The position numbers were made by a program, and so were the translations under genes. Positions 1 to 12,014 of a DNA stretch of 64,000 nt are shown piece by piece; positions within the stretch are counted from its first letter, which is position 1, and every line of letters starts with the position of its first letter. This DNA comes from Dipteris shenzhenensis. Lineage: Eukaryota; Polypodiophyta; Polypodiopsida; Gleicheniales. The notes below the pieces were generated by a model. It was given only the letters and a program-made list of their open reading frames with translations, had not been told where the DNA came from and made no database searches. Where the stretch lies: NCBI GenBank assembly GCA_047967505.1, contig CM106538.1; one strand, 5' to 3'.

Positions 1-498
1 TTTTCATTGCTTGACGGTTAGTCTAGTCGTAGATCAGAGTACATTAGATCATCCATAGCAGAGAGAACTCCAAAGTAGCCAATTGAAGCCATGCCGAAAA
101 ATTTCCTACTCTGTGTTAGTCCCTACGCTCACATGCGGTTTCACATCATCACATTTCTTGAAACTCGACGTTCCATAGTTTAGTGATCAGAATTCAGAGT
201 GTTTAGAGCCATTGACCAATTGATCCGAGGGTAGATTGCACATTTGTTCATTTTACACACACATGCCATCATTGGAGAGCCTTATAGGCTATTTTCTGGC
301 ATTGTGCACATTGTTTCAAGCTTGTAAAGCCTCTTGGCTATTCTCGGCATCATTTGCCACAAGTCTTGTAACAAATTGGGTTATATATTACAGTTCTATC
401 TTCACCGTGACAATTCAAATTTCACTTGATACAGTCAGTGTATTGCAGTTGATCTAGACAGTGATTTTTCACAATAGATTGAGTACATTTCTTGCACC
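1..498. other. Leader or flank of truncated Copia; no gene
   Basis: No coding potential is evident. The stretch lies directly upstream of a Copia gag start at 499, so part of it is probably the element's untranslated leader. I could not identify an LTR end or a primer-binding site in it. Confidence 0.3.
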
Positions 499-1152
499 AT
501 GTCTATGACTAGCAACCTCAATTTGGAGGCATCTGTTAAGCTACACAACTCCAATTACGGCACATGCAAATACCGAATGGAGACCATTCTTGTACTTCAA
601 GACAAGGGAGTATGTTGATGGGTCTCACTAGCAGCAGCGGGATCTACAAAGGGATCTATAGCTAGACCTATTGCACCAACAATGACCGCACCTATAGTAG
701 ATCCTACCATTGCTCGAGCACAGGCAGAATGGGACAAGAAAAACAAATATGCATATCATTTGATCAAGCATAATGTGCAAACTGCTTGATGAATCAAAGC
801 CAACAACAATATACTGTGATAATCAATTGGGTTAAGCGTTGGCCAAGAATCCAATATATCAATCTAGGACAAAGCACATTGATGTCAGAGAGAGCACTTC
901 ATCAGAGAAAGAGTGTTACTTGGTGACATCACAGTGCAATGTTAAGATAGCAAAGAAAATATTGCAGACATCTTTACCAAACCACTTGGCAAAGAGCCTT
1001 TTGAGAAGGATCGACAAGCTCTTGGTTTGACACAGAGGAAGGGCATTCCCATTGAAGGGTGTGATGGAATGTAATGCTCAGTCCTTCGTCGATTCCCCAG
1101 AATCATCATCTTGAGGGAAGCCCTACTTCATGATGTTGATCTTGAGGGAAGG
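499..1152 (+). pseudogene. Internally deleted Ty1/copia polyprotein (gag start joined to RNase H tail)
   Basis: The ATG at 499 opens a Copia gag-like start: KLHNSNYGTCKYRMETILV is followed by a QDKGV segment and an acidic/basic AQAEWDKKNKYAYHLI block, as in the DUF4219/UBN2 gag of plant Copia. Stops interrupt it near 617 and 788. From about 836 the sequence jumps to the far end of pol: LAKNPIYQSRTKHIDVRE is the conserved Copia RNase H tail, and with one frameshift it continues to FEKDRQALGL and an EG-C ending at about 1060. Protease, integrase and reverse transcriptase are absent, so this is an internally deleted, non-coding relic. A purine tract at 1144-1152 precedes the LTR. Confidence 0.8.
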
Positions 1153-1440
1153 TGTTGAGAAACCATCTCAACATCATGTGTTAGATATGTGCATAGCACT
1201 AACCCAATAGAGTGCTATTATAAAGAAAAGAAGTAGATGCTCTATCCCTAACCCTAACCCTAACCCTAACCCTAAAAGGGTTTGTATATATTCTATATTC
1301 TAAAAGAATTAGATGCCCTAACCCTATTCCTAAAAGGGTTTGTATATATTCTATATTTTCAACTAAATCTAGAGTATAGTTAGTCATTTGTGGTGTGCTC
1401 TATAGCTGTGTCCTCTCTCCTCATCTCCACTCTCCTCCTC
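1153..1440 (+). repeat. 3' LTR of the truncated Copia (right edge approximate)
   Basis: The LTR starts TGTTGAGAAACC directly after the polypurine tract GAGGGAAGG, the usual Copia arrangement. It contains about five CCCTAA hexamers at 1248-1276 and a partial internal duplication of the block ending AAAAGGGTTTGTATATATTC (about 1276-1305 and 1336-1365). TATATA-type promoter sequence lies in each copy. The right boundary is uncertain because it runs into CT-rich sequence and then the next element. Confidence 0.6.
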
Positions 1441-1448
1441 TCCCCTCT

Positions 1449-2600
1449 TTATATTTTGTTAGGCTTGTGTCTAGTGAATGCTTCATAAGGTGTCATACCC
1501 TGAATCGGTTTGGTCAGAAGCCAATTAAGCAAGTAGTTTGCAGTGGTAATTGCTTCTATCCAATACTGATTCGGAAGATTCTTCTCACAGAGCATTGCTC
1601 TAGCACTATTTGCTAAAGTACCATTCTTCCTTTCAGCTCTTGCATCTATTGAGGAGTATCTACACATGTGAATTGTCTTCGAATGCCATTAATTTTGCAA
1701 AAGTTCATGAAAGATGAAGACATGTATTCACCTCCTCTGTCTGATCTCATGACTTTGATCTTCTCCCTATCTGGTTCTCTACCATGGCTTTGAATTCTTG
1801 AAACTTGGAAAATACTTCAGATTTCTCTTTCAAAGAGTAGACCCAACAATATCTGCTATAGTCGTCGATGATAGTCACGTAGTAAAGTGAACCATTGATG
1901 TTGTGGGTCTGTGCATAACCCCATATATCTGTGTATATTAAGTCAAGAATACCTCGTGCGTGAGAGGTGCTTCTCCCAAAATTGGTTCTCTTTTGTTTAT
2001 TGAAGCAACATTCTTCGTAAACTTTTCCATGAGATTGTAGTTTTGGAATTCCAATTGCCATATTCTAATTTTTGGGCTGTATCAAAAGCATTTGAAATTG
2101 ACATGTCCATATCTCTTGTGCCATATTGTGGAAAGTGTAATCTGTTGCAATTGAGATGACATGGCATCCAAATTTGGAATTGGAGCTAGCATTATAAATA
2201 AGTGTCCTTCCTTGACTGCTTTTCCTTATATCATCTAGATTTGTCTCTGATACTGCATTCATCTCCATTGAAGATGACTCGATACTTGTGTTCCATCATT
2301 TGCCCAATTGATAAGAGGTTCTTGTGCTGAACTTTAGAACATAGAGTACATCTTTCACTAGTCCTTTCATACCGGTGATATTGTTGAATTGGATTCGGTG
2401 TGTTATTTATAGTGTAGGTAACATTCTTTTGTTCTTTGAGTGATTTCATCTCTGTGAACGATTCCTGATGCTTCACCATATGAGATGATGCGCCGCTATT
2501 AATATACCAAGGATCTTAATCTTCTTGAATGATGATAACTGCATTCCCCTTTTGAATTGCACTCAATGTCAAGATACACTGTATCAGTCTTCTACATATC
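1449..2600 (-). pseudogene. Ty1/copia pol fragment: protease, GAG-pre-integrase, integrase
   Basis: Read on the minus strand the order is that of Copia pol. A protease start WYINSGASSHM lies at about 2480-2515, where the catalytic Asp of D-S/T-G is Asn. A GAG-pre-integrase segment follows (KVQHKNLLSIGQMMEH, then WHKRYGHVNF). The integrase core begins at about 2061 (LIYTDIWGYAQ, then YVTIIDDYSRYCWVYSLK), and its C-terminal part reaches 1449 (ERKNGTLANSARAMLCEKNL, NYLLNWLLTKPIQGMTPYEA). Several frame changes break it. Reverse transcriptase and RNase H are missing at the left, where a plus-strand Copia LTR begins, so it is a dead fragment. Confidence 0.85.
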
Positions 2601-2639
2601 CTCACTTGCAAGAAACATATTCTGAGGTTCATTGGCATA

Positions 2640-5142
2640 ATGATTGTGACTTGAATGTCATGAAAAACCAAAACTGCAATGGTTTTGAATGACCCACTAA
2701 TGCCTCTTTTCCTTCACATGAGTATCCCTTTGCAAATGTTTTGAAATCAAGAACCTCTTGAATTACAAATGGGGATGGACAAGAGGTTTGGCATTCATTG
2801 AAAGATCACATTAGATGAGGAAATGTGAAAGTACAACTTGTTCTTAGTTTCTCCAAGAATCTACTAAACAATGCATCGATGTCCTCATGTGTATATCCCA
2901 CCATCAAGAACCCTAGTTGGATCATTTGAAAGACTCCACGTGCAACAAGCAGGGATAAGAATGCAAACAAGTATCTATTTTAATTCTCAAAACCACAATT
3001 GTCTACTTGTAAGAGTAGTACTCGTAGAAGTTGCCTATACCCTTTACTGGATGAAGTTATCCTTGAGCTTGTTGTAGCTTGAATGCGATATTTATTTAGT
3101 TCTCCTGTCGAAAGTCCATCTTCATGCATGTGGTAGTCTAATGCATCTCTAGACATCAATGTAGAGAATAAATCTTGACTTCTGCTATCGTGCTTGTTTG
3201 AAAGATCACCATACATGTGCTTGTCTAACCTCTCAAGGTTTTGTAAACATAGTGACAATGAACCAATAGTGAAATTAGGGTCATTCTTCCAATACTATAA
3301 AGAGAAGTTTCCATATGCCAATTGCCCATGTCCCATGAGTGAGCATCCCTATTAAGGCTACAGGAAGTTGCATGATACGATTCAATGATTTTGGTATAGG
3401 TTGTAGCCTTGGTATGCAAGTCTTCACTTGATCCATCTTGTCATCATGAATGATGCAAAGATTTTGCTTTGGGTCCAACTCTAAAAGACAACCTCCATGC
3501 ATAATATAGACTTCTACAAGACATTTGCTGCAAACTGTGTGCTCGTCTCTTTAGCAACAACCGTTCTCTCTCACTTTCTATCTTTGTTCTTTCTAGCTTC
3601 ATTTTAACTTTAGAGCAAGTGTTGCACTTGGAGAATGTGCTTGTCTTTGATAGACTAAGTTGTTTGAATACAGTTCTCCATAATCTGTTGAATGTTGACC
3701 TTGACAAAGGCTTGTACTTTAACCTATCCATTGTTTTGTTGACTTCTCAGCAAATATCCACTTGCTTATATATGGACGGGATGACCATTTGTGTCTCACA
3801 TTCCCCTGTCATCATCATACGACTTTTATGGGGCATTTTATCTGGAATATACTTAACAAACAATTGAATCACGACTTTCCCAACCTCCACATGCCTCATT
3901 CTATTTCATATTATCTCCTTATTTCCACGCATAGCATTTCACACTCCAAGATCATATTGATTCTTATACCTATATAAGGTTGTCTTTGGAATTCCTTGTA
4001 TTGTGTACCAAGCCTTGCAACAAACATTCATGTTTCCTATAAAGAACGTCAATCCACTTGTATGCCCCTCAACCCTCTTGGATGGTTGTAGGTTGTTGTA
4101 AATGTGATTCACGCGATCAGCAAAACATTGGTCATTAAAAACCATTTCTCGATTAGCAACTTGACATCAACATCCTTTACAACAATCAATAGTTGCAACC
4201 CTTTGGATAGCCTTGGGGGTAGTCTTCATGGCCAACCATGTTTCACTTTCATTCTTTTCCTTCTTTTTCCTATTTATCATCTTATATGGACGTTTCTTTT
4301 TGAGATGTTTGATGTTTGCCCCATGTAAGTCATCAGTAGAAAAGAAAAACTGTGCAATATTGCCCTCATTTTCAGAAGGTTCCCTTAGCAACAACTTACT
4401 CCCATCCTCGAATGTAACTTGTTCAATTGGCCATTTTAGCAACTTTACCTGAAGACCATCATCTATAGATTGATTACTAGCACCATCTTGCATAATCACT
4501 TGAGAAGTGGCTATCCCCAGGTGATCATCCCCTAATTCTTTAGAATCAATTGCTTCATATGGATGCACAAGAAGTATGTAACCCTCCCCTAACTTTGTTT
4601 CTAAATGTTGTGACCATAAGAATACTTTTCTCCCCACCCAGTCATCTCTACTTTCCATTTGTCCTTTCTCTAGTATCATCTTACAAGCATGTCCTTGCAT
4701 AGACCCTTAAACAAGAAACATGATAAAAACATCAGCCATTGAAGCTAACCACTTGTCATAAGAAATTGTTTATACATAATCCAATCTAAGAGTATGCGCA
4801 TGCCCACACACTTGAAAGTTGTGTCACAACATTTGATATATGTGTGCTAGTGCCCGAGGTTGCCTTTGATAAGGGTTGTATTGCATTAGAGTGCCAATGC
4901 ACAATACTACCAAGTGTCTCTTTGACATAAGATGCACCCATGTTAGGGTATGGAAGCTCAACATCAAAAGTTGTACAATAGACATCAATAGAAACTGATA
5001 TCACCCCATTCCCTAATGGTTGGAAGTGGCAAGAACCATTTGGAGCAATTGAAATAATTGTCCCCTCTGCTACCTTCAATCCATCCTTTAGTAGAACAAC
5101 TTTGCATTCTAGCTCATATTGTGCCATGCCTATGTTTGACAA
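2640..5142 (-). pseudogene. DUF8039-like / DUF7869 transposon-derived gene, decayed
   Basis: The minus strand carries one protein in broken frames. At 5142-4786 an N-terminal domain has VAEGTIISIAPN, HFQPLGNGVISVSIDVY and YVKETLGSIVHWHSNAI, resembling DUF8039 of plant transposons. At 4700-4167 there is an acidic linker ending DCCKGC. At 4145-3939 a C-rich segment contains CCKAWYTIQGIPKTTLYRYK. At 3731-3444 comes FSKCNTCSKVK, then DDKMDQVKT near 3440 and LPVALIGMLTHG. At about 3010-2980 LQVDNCGFEN is followed by NRYLFAFLSLLVARGVF, and GYTHEDID falls at 2899-2876. The last blocks (MDQ-K, LQ-DN--ENKNRY, HTHEDID-FS) are the signature of DUF7869. That domain is widespread in transposon-like genes; I infer a transposase-type nuclease but its activity is unproven. 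Stops and frameshifts make it a pseudogene. The Copia fragment to the left truncates its C-terminus. Confidence 0.7.
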
Positions 5143-5181
5143 TACCCCAATTCAGACAACGGTTACTTTTTAAAACACACA

Positions 5182-5183
<2 letters not shown>

Positions 5184-5220
<37 letters not shown>

Positions 5221-5444
5221 GCTTAGTGTGTCAATTTGAGTAAGTGGATTTGACCAATGTGTGTGCCTATGAGTGGTAGTGTGTGTGTCTTGCATTAAAA
5301 TCACATGGTGGCACGTGCACACGTGTGCGTGCATGTACACACACACACACAGATATGAAATGGACCTTGGGTCGATATGAGAAGTAGGGCATCAAATGCA
5401 ATCACCAGGCTTTGCAAATCGACCTTAGGTCAATTTGATGATCA

Positions 5445-5496
<52 letters not shown>

Positions 5497-5610
5497 CTTA
5501 CTATCCCTTCCTCCATTAGTTCGGTCATACCCACAGTCCATTCATTTCCCTCGCATTTCCCACACACTTCCTACACTTTCCTCTCTTTTGGTTAGACCCT
5601 GGCCCCCTTG

Positions 5611-5673
<63 letters not shown>
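5184..5673. repeat. (CT)n, (CA)n and (CT)n microsatellites
   Basis: Runs of CT at about 5184-5217, CT then CA at 5443-5492, and CT at about 5611-5673, with scattered AC/GT runs between 5275 and 5352. Short reading frames here are low-complexity artefacts. Confidence 0.95.
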
Positions 5674-5676
<3 letters not shown>

Positions 5677-7720
5677 ATGTTTTTTCTTATATCTTCCTTA
5701 ATTTCTTTTAAATTTTTTAGTTTCCTTTATTTTCCCTACTTCTCTTTGGTTTCCCTAATTTTCCTTATGTATTCTCCCTTCTACTAACATTTTATCTCCA
5801 TTTTTTTCTATTTTTTCAAAAAAAAATTACCTACCTCAATTTTTAAAATTTTTTGTTAATTTTTTTGCTTTCTCCCCTCACTTTCCTTGTTTACTAACTT
5901 TTCCTAATCCCTTATTTTCTTATTTTATTTACTGTTCAAATTTATTTTTAATTTTTAATTTTTACCTTCCTATTTAATACCCTCTTTTCCAAATTTCCCA
6001 TTTCCCCCTATTTTTCCTATTATTCCTAATTTTTTCTAATTTTGTTTAATTTTCTTCCTAAATTCCTTAAATTTTTTTCTAAATATTTCCTTTTTCCTTT
6101 GATTTTTTCTTATTTTAGTCTAAATTCTTGTTTCTCATTTAATGTCTTTCCTAATTTCCTCTACTTTTTATTAATACTTCTCCTTTCTCAAGACTACCAA
6201 ATTTTCGTAAAGTTTTTCCTTTTAGTTCCTATTTCTCCCTAATTATTTTCTAATTTCTCTCCTAAATGATTCCCCTATTTTTTCCTAATCATTTCCTTTT
6301 TCTCTCTAATTTTTTCTAACGTTTTCTAAAAATTCCCCCTTTCCTATATCTTTAAGTTTATTCCCTGTATTAAGCTCCATAAATTTATTCTTTTATTTAA
6401 AAATAATTTTCTTTAATTTTTTATTTTACTTAGCTCCTTTTATTTCATTTTAGATTTCCTTTTCCTAAATTTTCTAATAATTATTGTTAGAAACCTATTT
6501 TATTGGTTCTATTATGCCTAGTCCCTACCCGCTATAGCACTTACTACCCTACTTACCCCCCACTCCTCGATATCTGCATGACCTCCATCATTACAAGGTG
6601 TGTGCTGCCCCATTTTTCTCGGGTCTCACCCTCCTCTCCTACCCAACCATCCTGAGTGCTCTCACCTCTCCCTATTTAAACCCCCTCTACCAAGTACCCC
6701 CTCACTTACTCTAAGTTTGCCCACTACCTAGCGCCCACTACCCATGTAGCCTTGATTTCATACGTGTGCTCCTTTCCTCTCTTGAAACAGCTACTGTAGT
6801 GCGAGCCCACGCCCTACTTCATTGCACGCACTGTCCTAAGGCCTTCTATAAGATTCTTGTAGTACCCCGTAGTATGCTCCCCTACTTTATGACACTATAG
6901 GCCAACTCTGCTCTGTGGCTTGCAGTCTACTACCCACGCTCTAGCCCACTCTGCAAGACACACACATCGTAGCCATTCGGTACCTTTTGTAACCATGCAA
7001 TTCCTTCGTCTTGACTGTGACGAGCCACGGTGCCTTTTTCATCTACCTTGAATACCCCGTGCATCGTCGACTCTCAGATCCTTTTTAGTCCCTCTCATAT
7101 TACATTCTTTATTAAACACCCCCCCTTCTCCCTTTAGAAACGTTTAGAAAAACCACCCTTCCCCATTAATTTTATTTACCATTTTCAGTTAGCTTCGTTT
7201 TTTGAATTTAACTTAAGTTTCCCACTACTCTATTTACATGTGTGTTGATTAAATCTCCTACTAGTCTATTTACATTTGTTCCATCCTACCTTACTTCCTT
7301 GGTTTCTAGTATAGATTTTTTCCTCTCACTAAGGTTATTTTCTACACTACCCTTTTCTTTTTTCAAAATTTTTGGGATTAATTCTCACACACTATCTCTC
7401 TTACAACCCCCTTTTTTTCTGTCCATTCTAAATCTGACTTTTCCTATTTAATTACTTCTATATCCCTATACACTTACTCACTCTAACCCCTTTTAAGCCT
7501 TCAACAAAACCTTTAAACCTTTTCTTCTCTCAAAAAAATTTCCCCAATTTTTTTCTTTTCCTTTATTTCTCCTTCCCCCGTAATTTTTCATCCTCCCCCC
7601 CACCATTGCTCTCTCTTTCTACATCTTTATACTTCTCCCCTCATGAAAACTCACTTGTTTTTCCCCCCCCCTTCCAATTTTTTTTCTCTTCCCTGACTCT
7701 TTACACCCAACCACCAAACC
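5674..7720. repeat. G-depleted polypyrimidine tract, about 2 kb
   Basis: The plus strand is almost entirely T and C with some A; G is very rare from about 5690 to 6480 and uncommon up to 7720, apart from a more balanced island at about 6480-7080. Motifs such as TTTTCCTAATT recur in degenerate form, suggesting a decayed low-complexity or satellite-like array. No protein-coding signal is seen on either strand. Confidence 0.8.
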
Positions 7721-7730
7721 TTTTTTTTCA

Positions 7731-8090
7731 TCTAGCTTGTTAAGTACGTGGTTAAGCGTTTATTTTTATTGTGACCCTGATAACAAGGGAGGGTTGTGTA
7801 TGACACCTATCTTCCCAAATAAGTTTAAAATTGGTTCTTGCCATTTTTCTTGTTGGATGGTGGTAGGTAGGCAGACTCCCCTCTTCAATAAAAGTGATGC
7901 TTGCCAAGACCTATCCAAGCTCAACTTCCATACAGTTTCCACAGTCTTTTCTACAAAAGTGCCCACTGCTAGTTTTCTTTATAAATCAGGGTTTCACGAA
8001 CTTGTACAAACTTTTCCATTAATTAGTCCTATTTCATTGTCTAGCTTCGCTCTTTTGTCTTTTCACTATGCAAAGGGGTGTTGTAAAGTC
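7731..8090. other. No recognised gene
   Basis: Open frames of 145 codons (plus, 7737-8174, ending in a CA-repeat-encoded HTHTHT run) and 66 codons (minus) exist, but neither resembles a family I know. This may be the flank into which the Penelope-like element inserted. Confidence 0.3.
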
Positions 8091-8092
8091 TT

Positions 8093-8094
<2 letters not shown>

Positions 8095-8126
<32 letters not shown>

Positions 8127-9451
8127 ATGCCTCCTAAAAGATCTAGCCTAATGAAAGGTCATGGATCCACCTAGGCAAAATGAGGGAGGCCCCTTAAGAG
8201 AGGAAAGTATAGCATTCCCTTAAATTGACCAAAGAACCAACAATTAACCATTGGTAAATACCACTTAGAGTAATTGAAAACTTCCCCCTAGGAGGACTAT
8301 GGCAAAGGAAGAAGGGGGCCGCCAATGAGAATACGCCAATGAAGATGAGCTTATGGGATATGCCTGATTAAAATTCACCAAGGGATAAAGACTTGTCTAG
8401 CATAGAGCAATGGATTAATGCACACCCCCACAGGGGCATATTCCCCAAATTACCTTGGAAAATAGATGAGACCTCATGTGTACAGAAATTTGAGAAAAGA
8501 AAACGAAAGAGGCATGAGATAGCCCCCTAGTTGAGGACAAAATACTGCAACTACAAGACAAGATATATGTGTATATAAAATATACCCTGTGCCCTAGATC
8601 ATTGGACTAGACGAGGTATGGGAGGCATGGGCCATTGAGAGCTGGGGCACAAAAAGCTATGAAATGGAGAGATTAATGACGGCACCTCCCCCAACGTAGA
8701 TAAGCACTAGGGAACTTTGGATTCTCTGGGCCTTCCCAACACCCCCACATACTAGCTCTACAGCACAGAGGGATATCACCTCAGGTAGAGGACTAGCCAG
8801 AGAGCCTTCGGCTCAACGGAATGAAAGGTGAAAAGATCTCGAAGATCTAATTATGATCGAAAGTGCAAACATGGGATGTGAAAGGCCCACTGCCCCAAAG
8901 AATGGTGACATTAAAAGGTCCCTAAACTCGAGCCACACAACAGCATCGTGAGTGGGATGAGGACATAAGTGGACATTCAACACACTATTTCCTGCCTCTC
9001 TCAATAGTTGGAAAAGCGCTCGGAATCCAAAGCCCCATTAAGCTCAACACTGGTGTGACAACCACAGTAAGGGAGTACCAACAGGCCTGAGAAGGATCCA
9101 AAGGACCTTGTGTGGAGTGCCATCAGTAGGTTCTCAACTTGACTCTCGAGGAAGGGTGAATGATTAGAGCAAGGAGGCTCCAACGGGCACTTACACAAAA
9201 CCACCTGGAGGTGTCAGTCGTTGCGAGCTAGCAGCAGGCTCCTGATCTTGGGAGAGACCGAGGAACAATGCCAGTGAACCAATTCCTTACAACCTAGCAA
9301 GAAAATGGAGACTACAGAGGTGAGTCATCTGAGGCTAGCTTACCAGATTGTCATCCATGCCTCCTCTCATGCCATGCTATGCTCTCGCTCCCTCAGGATG
9401 CATAACCTTCACTGAGGGCTGAAAGGATCTCAGAGAGATAGCAAGGGGAGC
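8095..9451 (+). repeat. Left pseudo-LTR of the Penelope-like element
   Basis: Near-identical over its length to 11983-13334, starting at the (CA)n run and ending at GAGATAGCAAGGGGAG. It differs by point changes and small indels; for example ATGGGAGGCATGGG after 8618 is absent from the right copy. It contains no open frame shared with the right copy. Confidence 0.85.
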
Positions 9452-9740
9452 ATACTCCCACAATCATCCCCTGGAATATGTTCATATGGAGAGAGAATTA
9501 TAAGAGGACATGATGGCAGTAGCCATAGAGTAGTAAGCTCTTCAAAATAAGGTAGATTCCAATCATGAGGTGGAGTAGGATATGGGAGATCCATAATGAT
9601 ATAGCCAGCCCAATCATGCACCCCACGACAAATTGAGTGGCAGAATAGTGTAGAGAGCTCAATCCACTTGGACACAGGAGAATCTTAGGTAATACCCTCG
9701 AAGATTATGAGAGGCGGCAAGACAATGTCCTTTACTCAAG

Positions 9741-11870
9741 ATGCCAATAAAAAGCTACCAGTTAAGCACCTCTTGTATGATGAGAAGGACTGATATTTTG
9801 CAGGTATGCAACTCCCCATCAAAAAACCTTGTCTACCTCCCCCATGGGGAACGTACCTTAACCACTCATCGCTTGAAGAACAATAAGAAAGGATTTATAT
9901 CTTTAATGTTTAATAACCCCCTTCTTGACTATTTCTCCATTAAAAAGCTACTTTCAGATTTCTGTTTGGTCCATAATTTACCACTAGCTAGTACACGTTT
10001 GAATGATGTCCTTATTAGCTAGTCCTTCAAGGATAACATGGGAGCTAAACTAATGAAGCCATGGCTGATCTTTAGGGATGAAGGTAACGTAACCTGTCAT
10101 TGCCTCGAACCCAACATGGCCAAGTTCATTAACAAAACTTGGAACCATGTGATAACAATGGACACTAACATTATTCAGAATGAACAGCTCCATAATGAAG
10201 TACAAAAAGGCCTGAACCATATCCTAAGGGAGGGAATACAGCTAATGGACACACTCTCTACTTTAATGCAAGCCTGGCATCAATTGATAGGCTTGGTTGA
10301 TAAAAATGAGGGGACGGCCTCTACAAATTAAGTAAACATTTTGAAAATTTTGCAAGAGATTTCTTGAAACACTTAATTGAATCTAGGACCCCTCCTAGAG
10401 GGGAACCCCTACCCTTCTCCTACTCTTATGAGGTGCAAAAGGAAATGGAATGGATTACATCTACAGTCCTGGTCACCTTCATGGATAAATCGGCATCCAC
10501 TTCGATTTTTATATGCACTGAACTTGCCTTCTCCCTAGCATATGAAAGACTACAAAGCCCAGACTTTGTTCAGGTTAAGCATGGGGACTTCCTTGGCCGA
10601 TTGGTCAAGGACATTCTATCCTTTCAAATATGTCTGCTCATTGAGCGACTTTCACTACCCTACCTAATGTGCACATACAAAGCACACAAGAGCTCCTTTA
10701 GGTAGATTACAAATGCCCATGCATGTGTCTTCTTCGAGATAGTGAGATTCATCTCTTCAGCACTACAAGCATGCTTGGAATCCCTCATGATTGCTAGTGC
10801 AAGGCTACAGGAATCTATCATGCATGACCTTAGGGTCCCATCGAAGGCCTTCTGGATAGTCAAATTAGTTTATGACACGAAGATAAATTTACCGGATGCA
10901 ATAACATGTGTATTCACAGTAGACATTGGCAAACGTTTTGAGAACATCCCTCTACAAGGGGAGGTGGGTCTCATCCAAGTAATGGAACACGTGATCTTAC
11001 TTCCCTTCTCCTGTTCAGAAAAAGGCTTCATTGTCCCTAAAAAATGAGGAGAAGAGGAATGTCGACAAGTGAGACACGACATACCCCCTCTACATCAAAA
11101 CAAGAATTGATTGAAATGAATACTTGGCTCATATGCAATAAGCACCTCTGTTTAGGAGGGGGAACCTATAGACAGGTCTCAGGTATCCCCATGGGATTCG
11201 CTTGCTCCCCTCTTGGGTGCAACCTCTACCTATTCTGGTTTGAGTACAGCTTCACCTTAAGAATTTGGCACCTAAAACAGGAGTAGACCTTAAAGAACTT
11301 TAGACATTCAGCAAGGTATATGGATGACATCCTCCTGATTAATGTACCGAACCCAAGATGATTCCTAGATCCATCCATTGGAAGGGACCCCAACAATCCA
11401 TATTGGATTTTCTAGAAATAAAAGAAACAACAAAAGCATACTCCCCCGATACACAAACTGAAGCCCTAGGTACAAATGTTTCCTTTTTGAACATGGCCAT
11501 TACAGTCGCGCACCCCAAAAATGGGGTAGCAGTTACCAACAAGTTTGATAAACTCAAAGATCTTGATTACAAAATATGCCAATACATTTGACGAGATGGA
11601 GACAGGCCAAAATCATTGTCAGAGAAGGTTATCCTTTCACAGATAATGCCTATACTTTATAGGGAGAGTGGGAATTTTAATACCCTGATACAGATTGAAA
11701 AACTGATCCGAAAATTTGAAAAGAACGGATTTGATAGAAGTAGGAGCAAGGGGCTGATACTCAAATACCTCAAAGGCGACTTCCCTGGCTGCTCCCTAAA
11801 TGTACGAACAATAACTCGATGGATAAGTAAGCACCTTAAACCTTGTTTCACAACTATAAGTATACTTTAA
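9741..11870 (+). pseudogene. Penelope-type reverse transcriptase, frameshifted
   Basis: Consecutive plus-strand frames (9741-10022, 10038-10331, 10364-10705, 10742-11047, 11044-11286, then to 11870) read as one RT. The palm begins FTVDIGKRFENIPLQGE near 10915. RQVSGIPMGFACSPLGCNLY at about 11170-11230 is the motif before the catalytic box, and RYMDDILLIN at 11314-11343 is the catalytic YMDD box. A frameshift at about 11410 precedes LEIKETTKAYS, FLNMAI and KFDKLKDLDYKICQYI; a thumb-like region QIMPILYRESGN and a C-terminal ISKHLKP follow. GIPMG and FL-M-I after the YxDD box are typical of Penelope-related RTs and not of LINE or LTR RTs. No GIY-YIG domain follows. In-frame stops at about 11284 and 11359 show it is inactive. 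Assignment to the Coprina-like branch is inference from memory of family motifs. Confidence 0.7.
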
Positions 11871-11977
11871 ACTATACCATATGCAGGGCAATGGTCCAAC
11901 CCAGTCCATGAGGATGGGTGGATAGCTGCCCACGCATAGACTAAAAGGTGGAGAACGCTGCGGGAATGAGGCTTGGT

Positions 11978-11982
<5 letters not shown>

Positions 11983-12014
<32 letters not shown>

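Noticed and set aside
1246-1276. Interstitial telomere or chromosome end
   Set aside because: Only about five hexamers, lying inside a Copia LTR with coding remnants on both sides.
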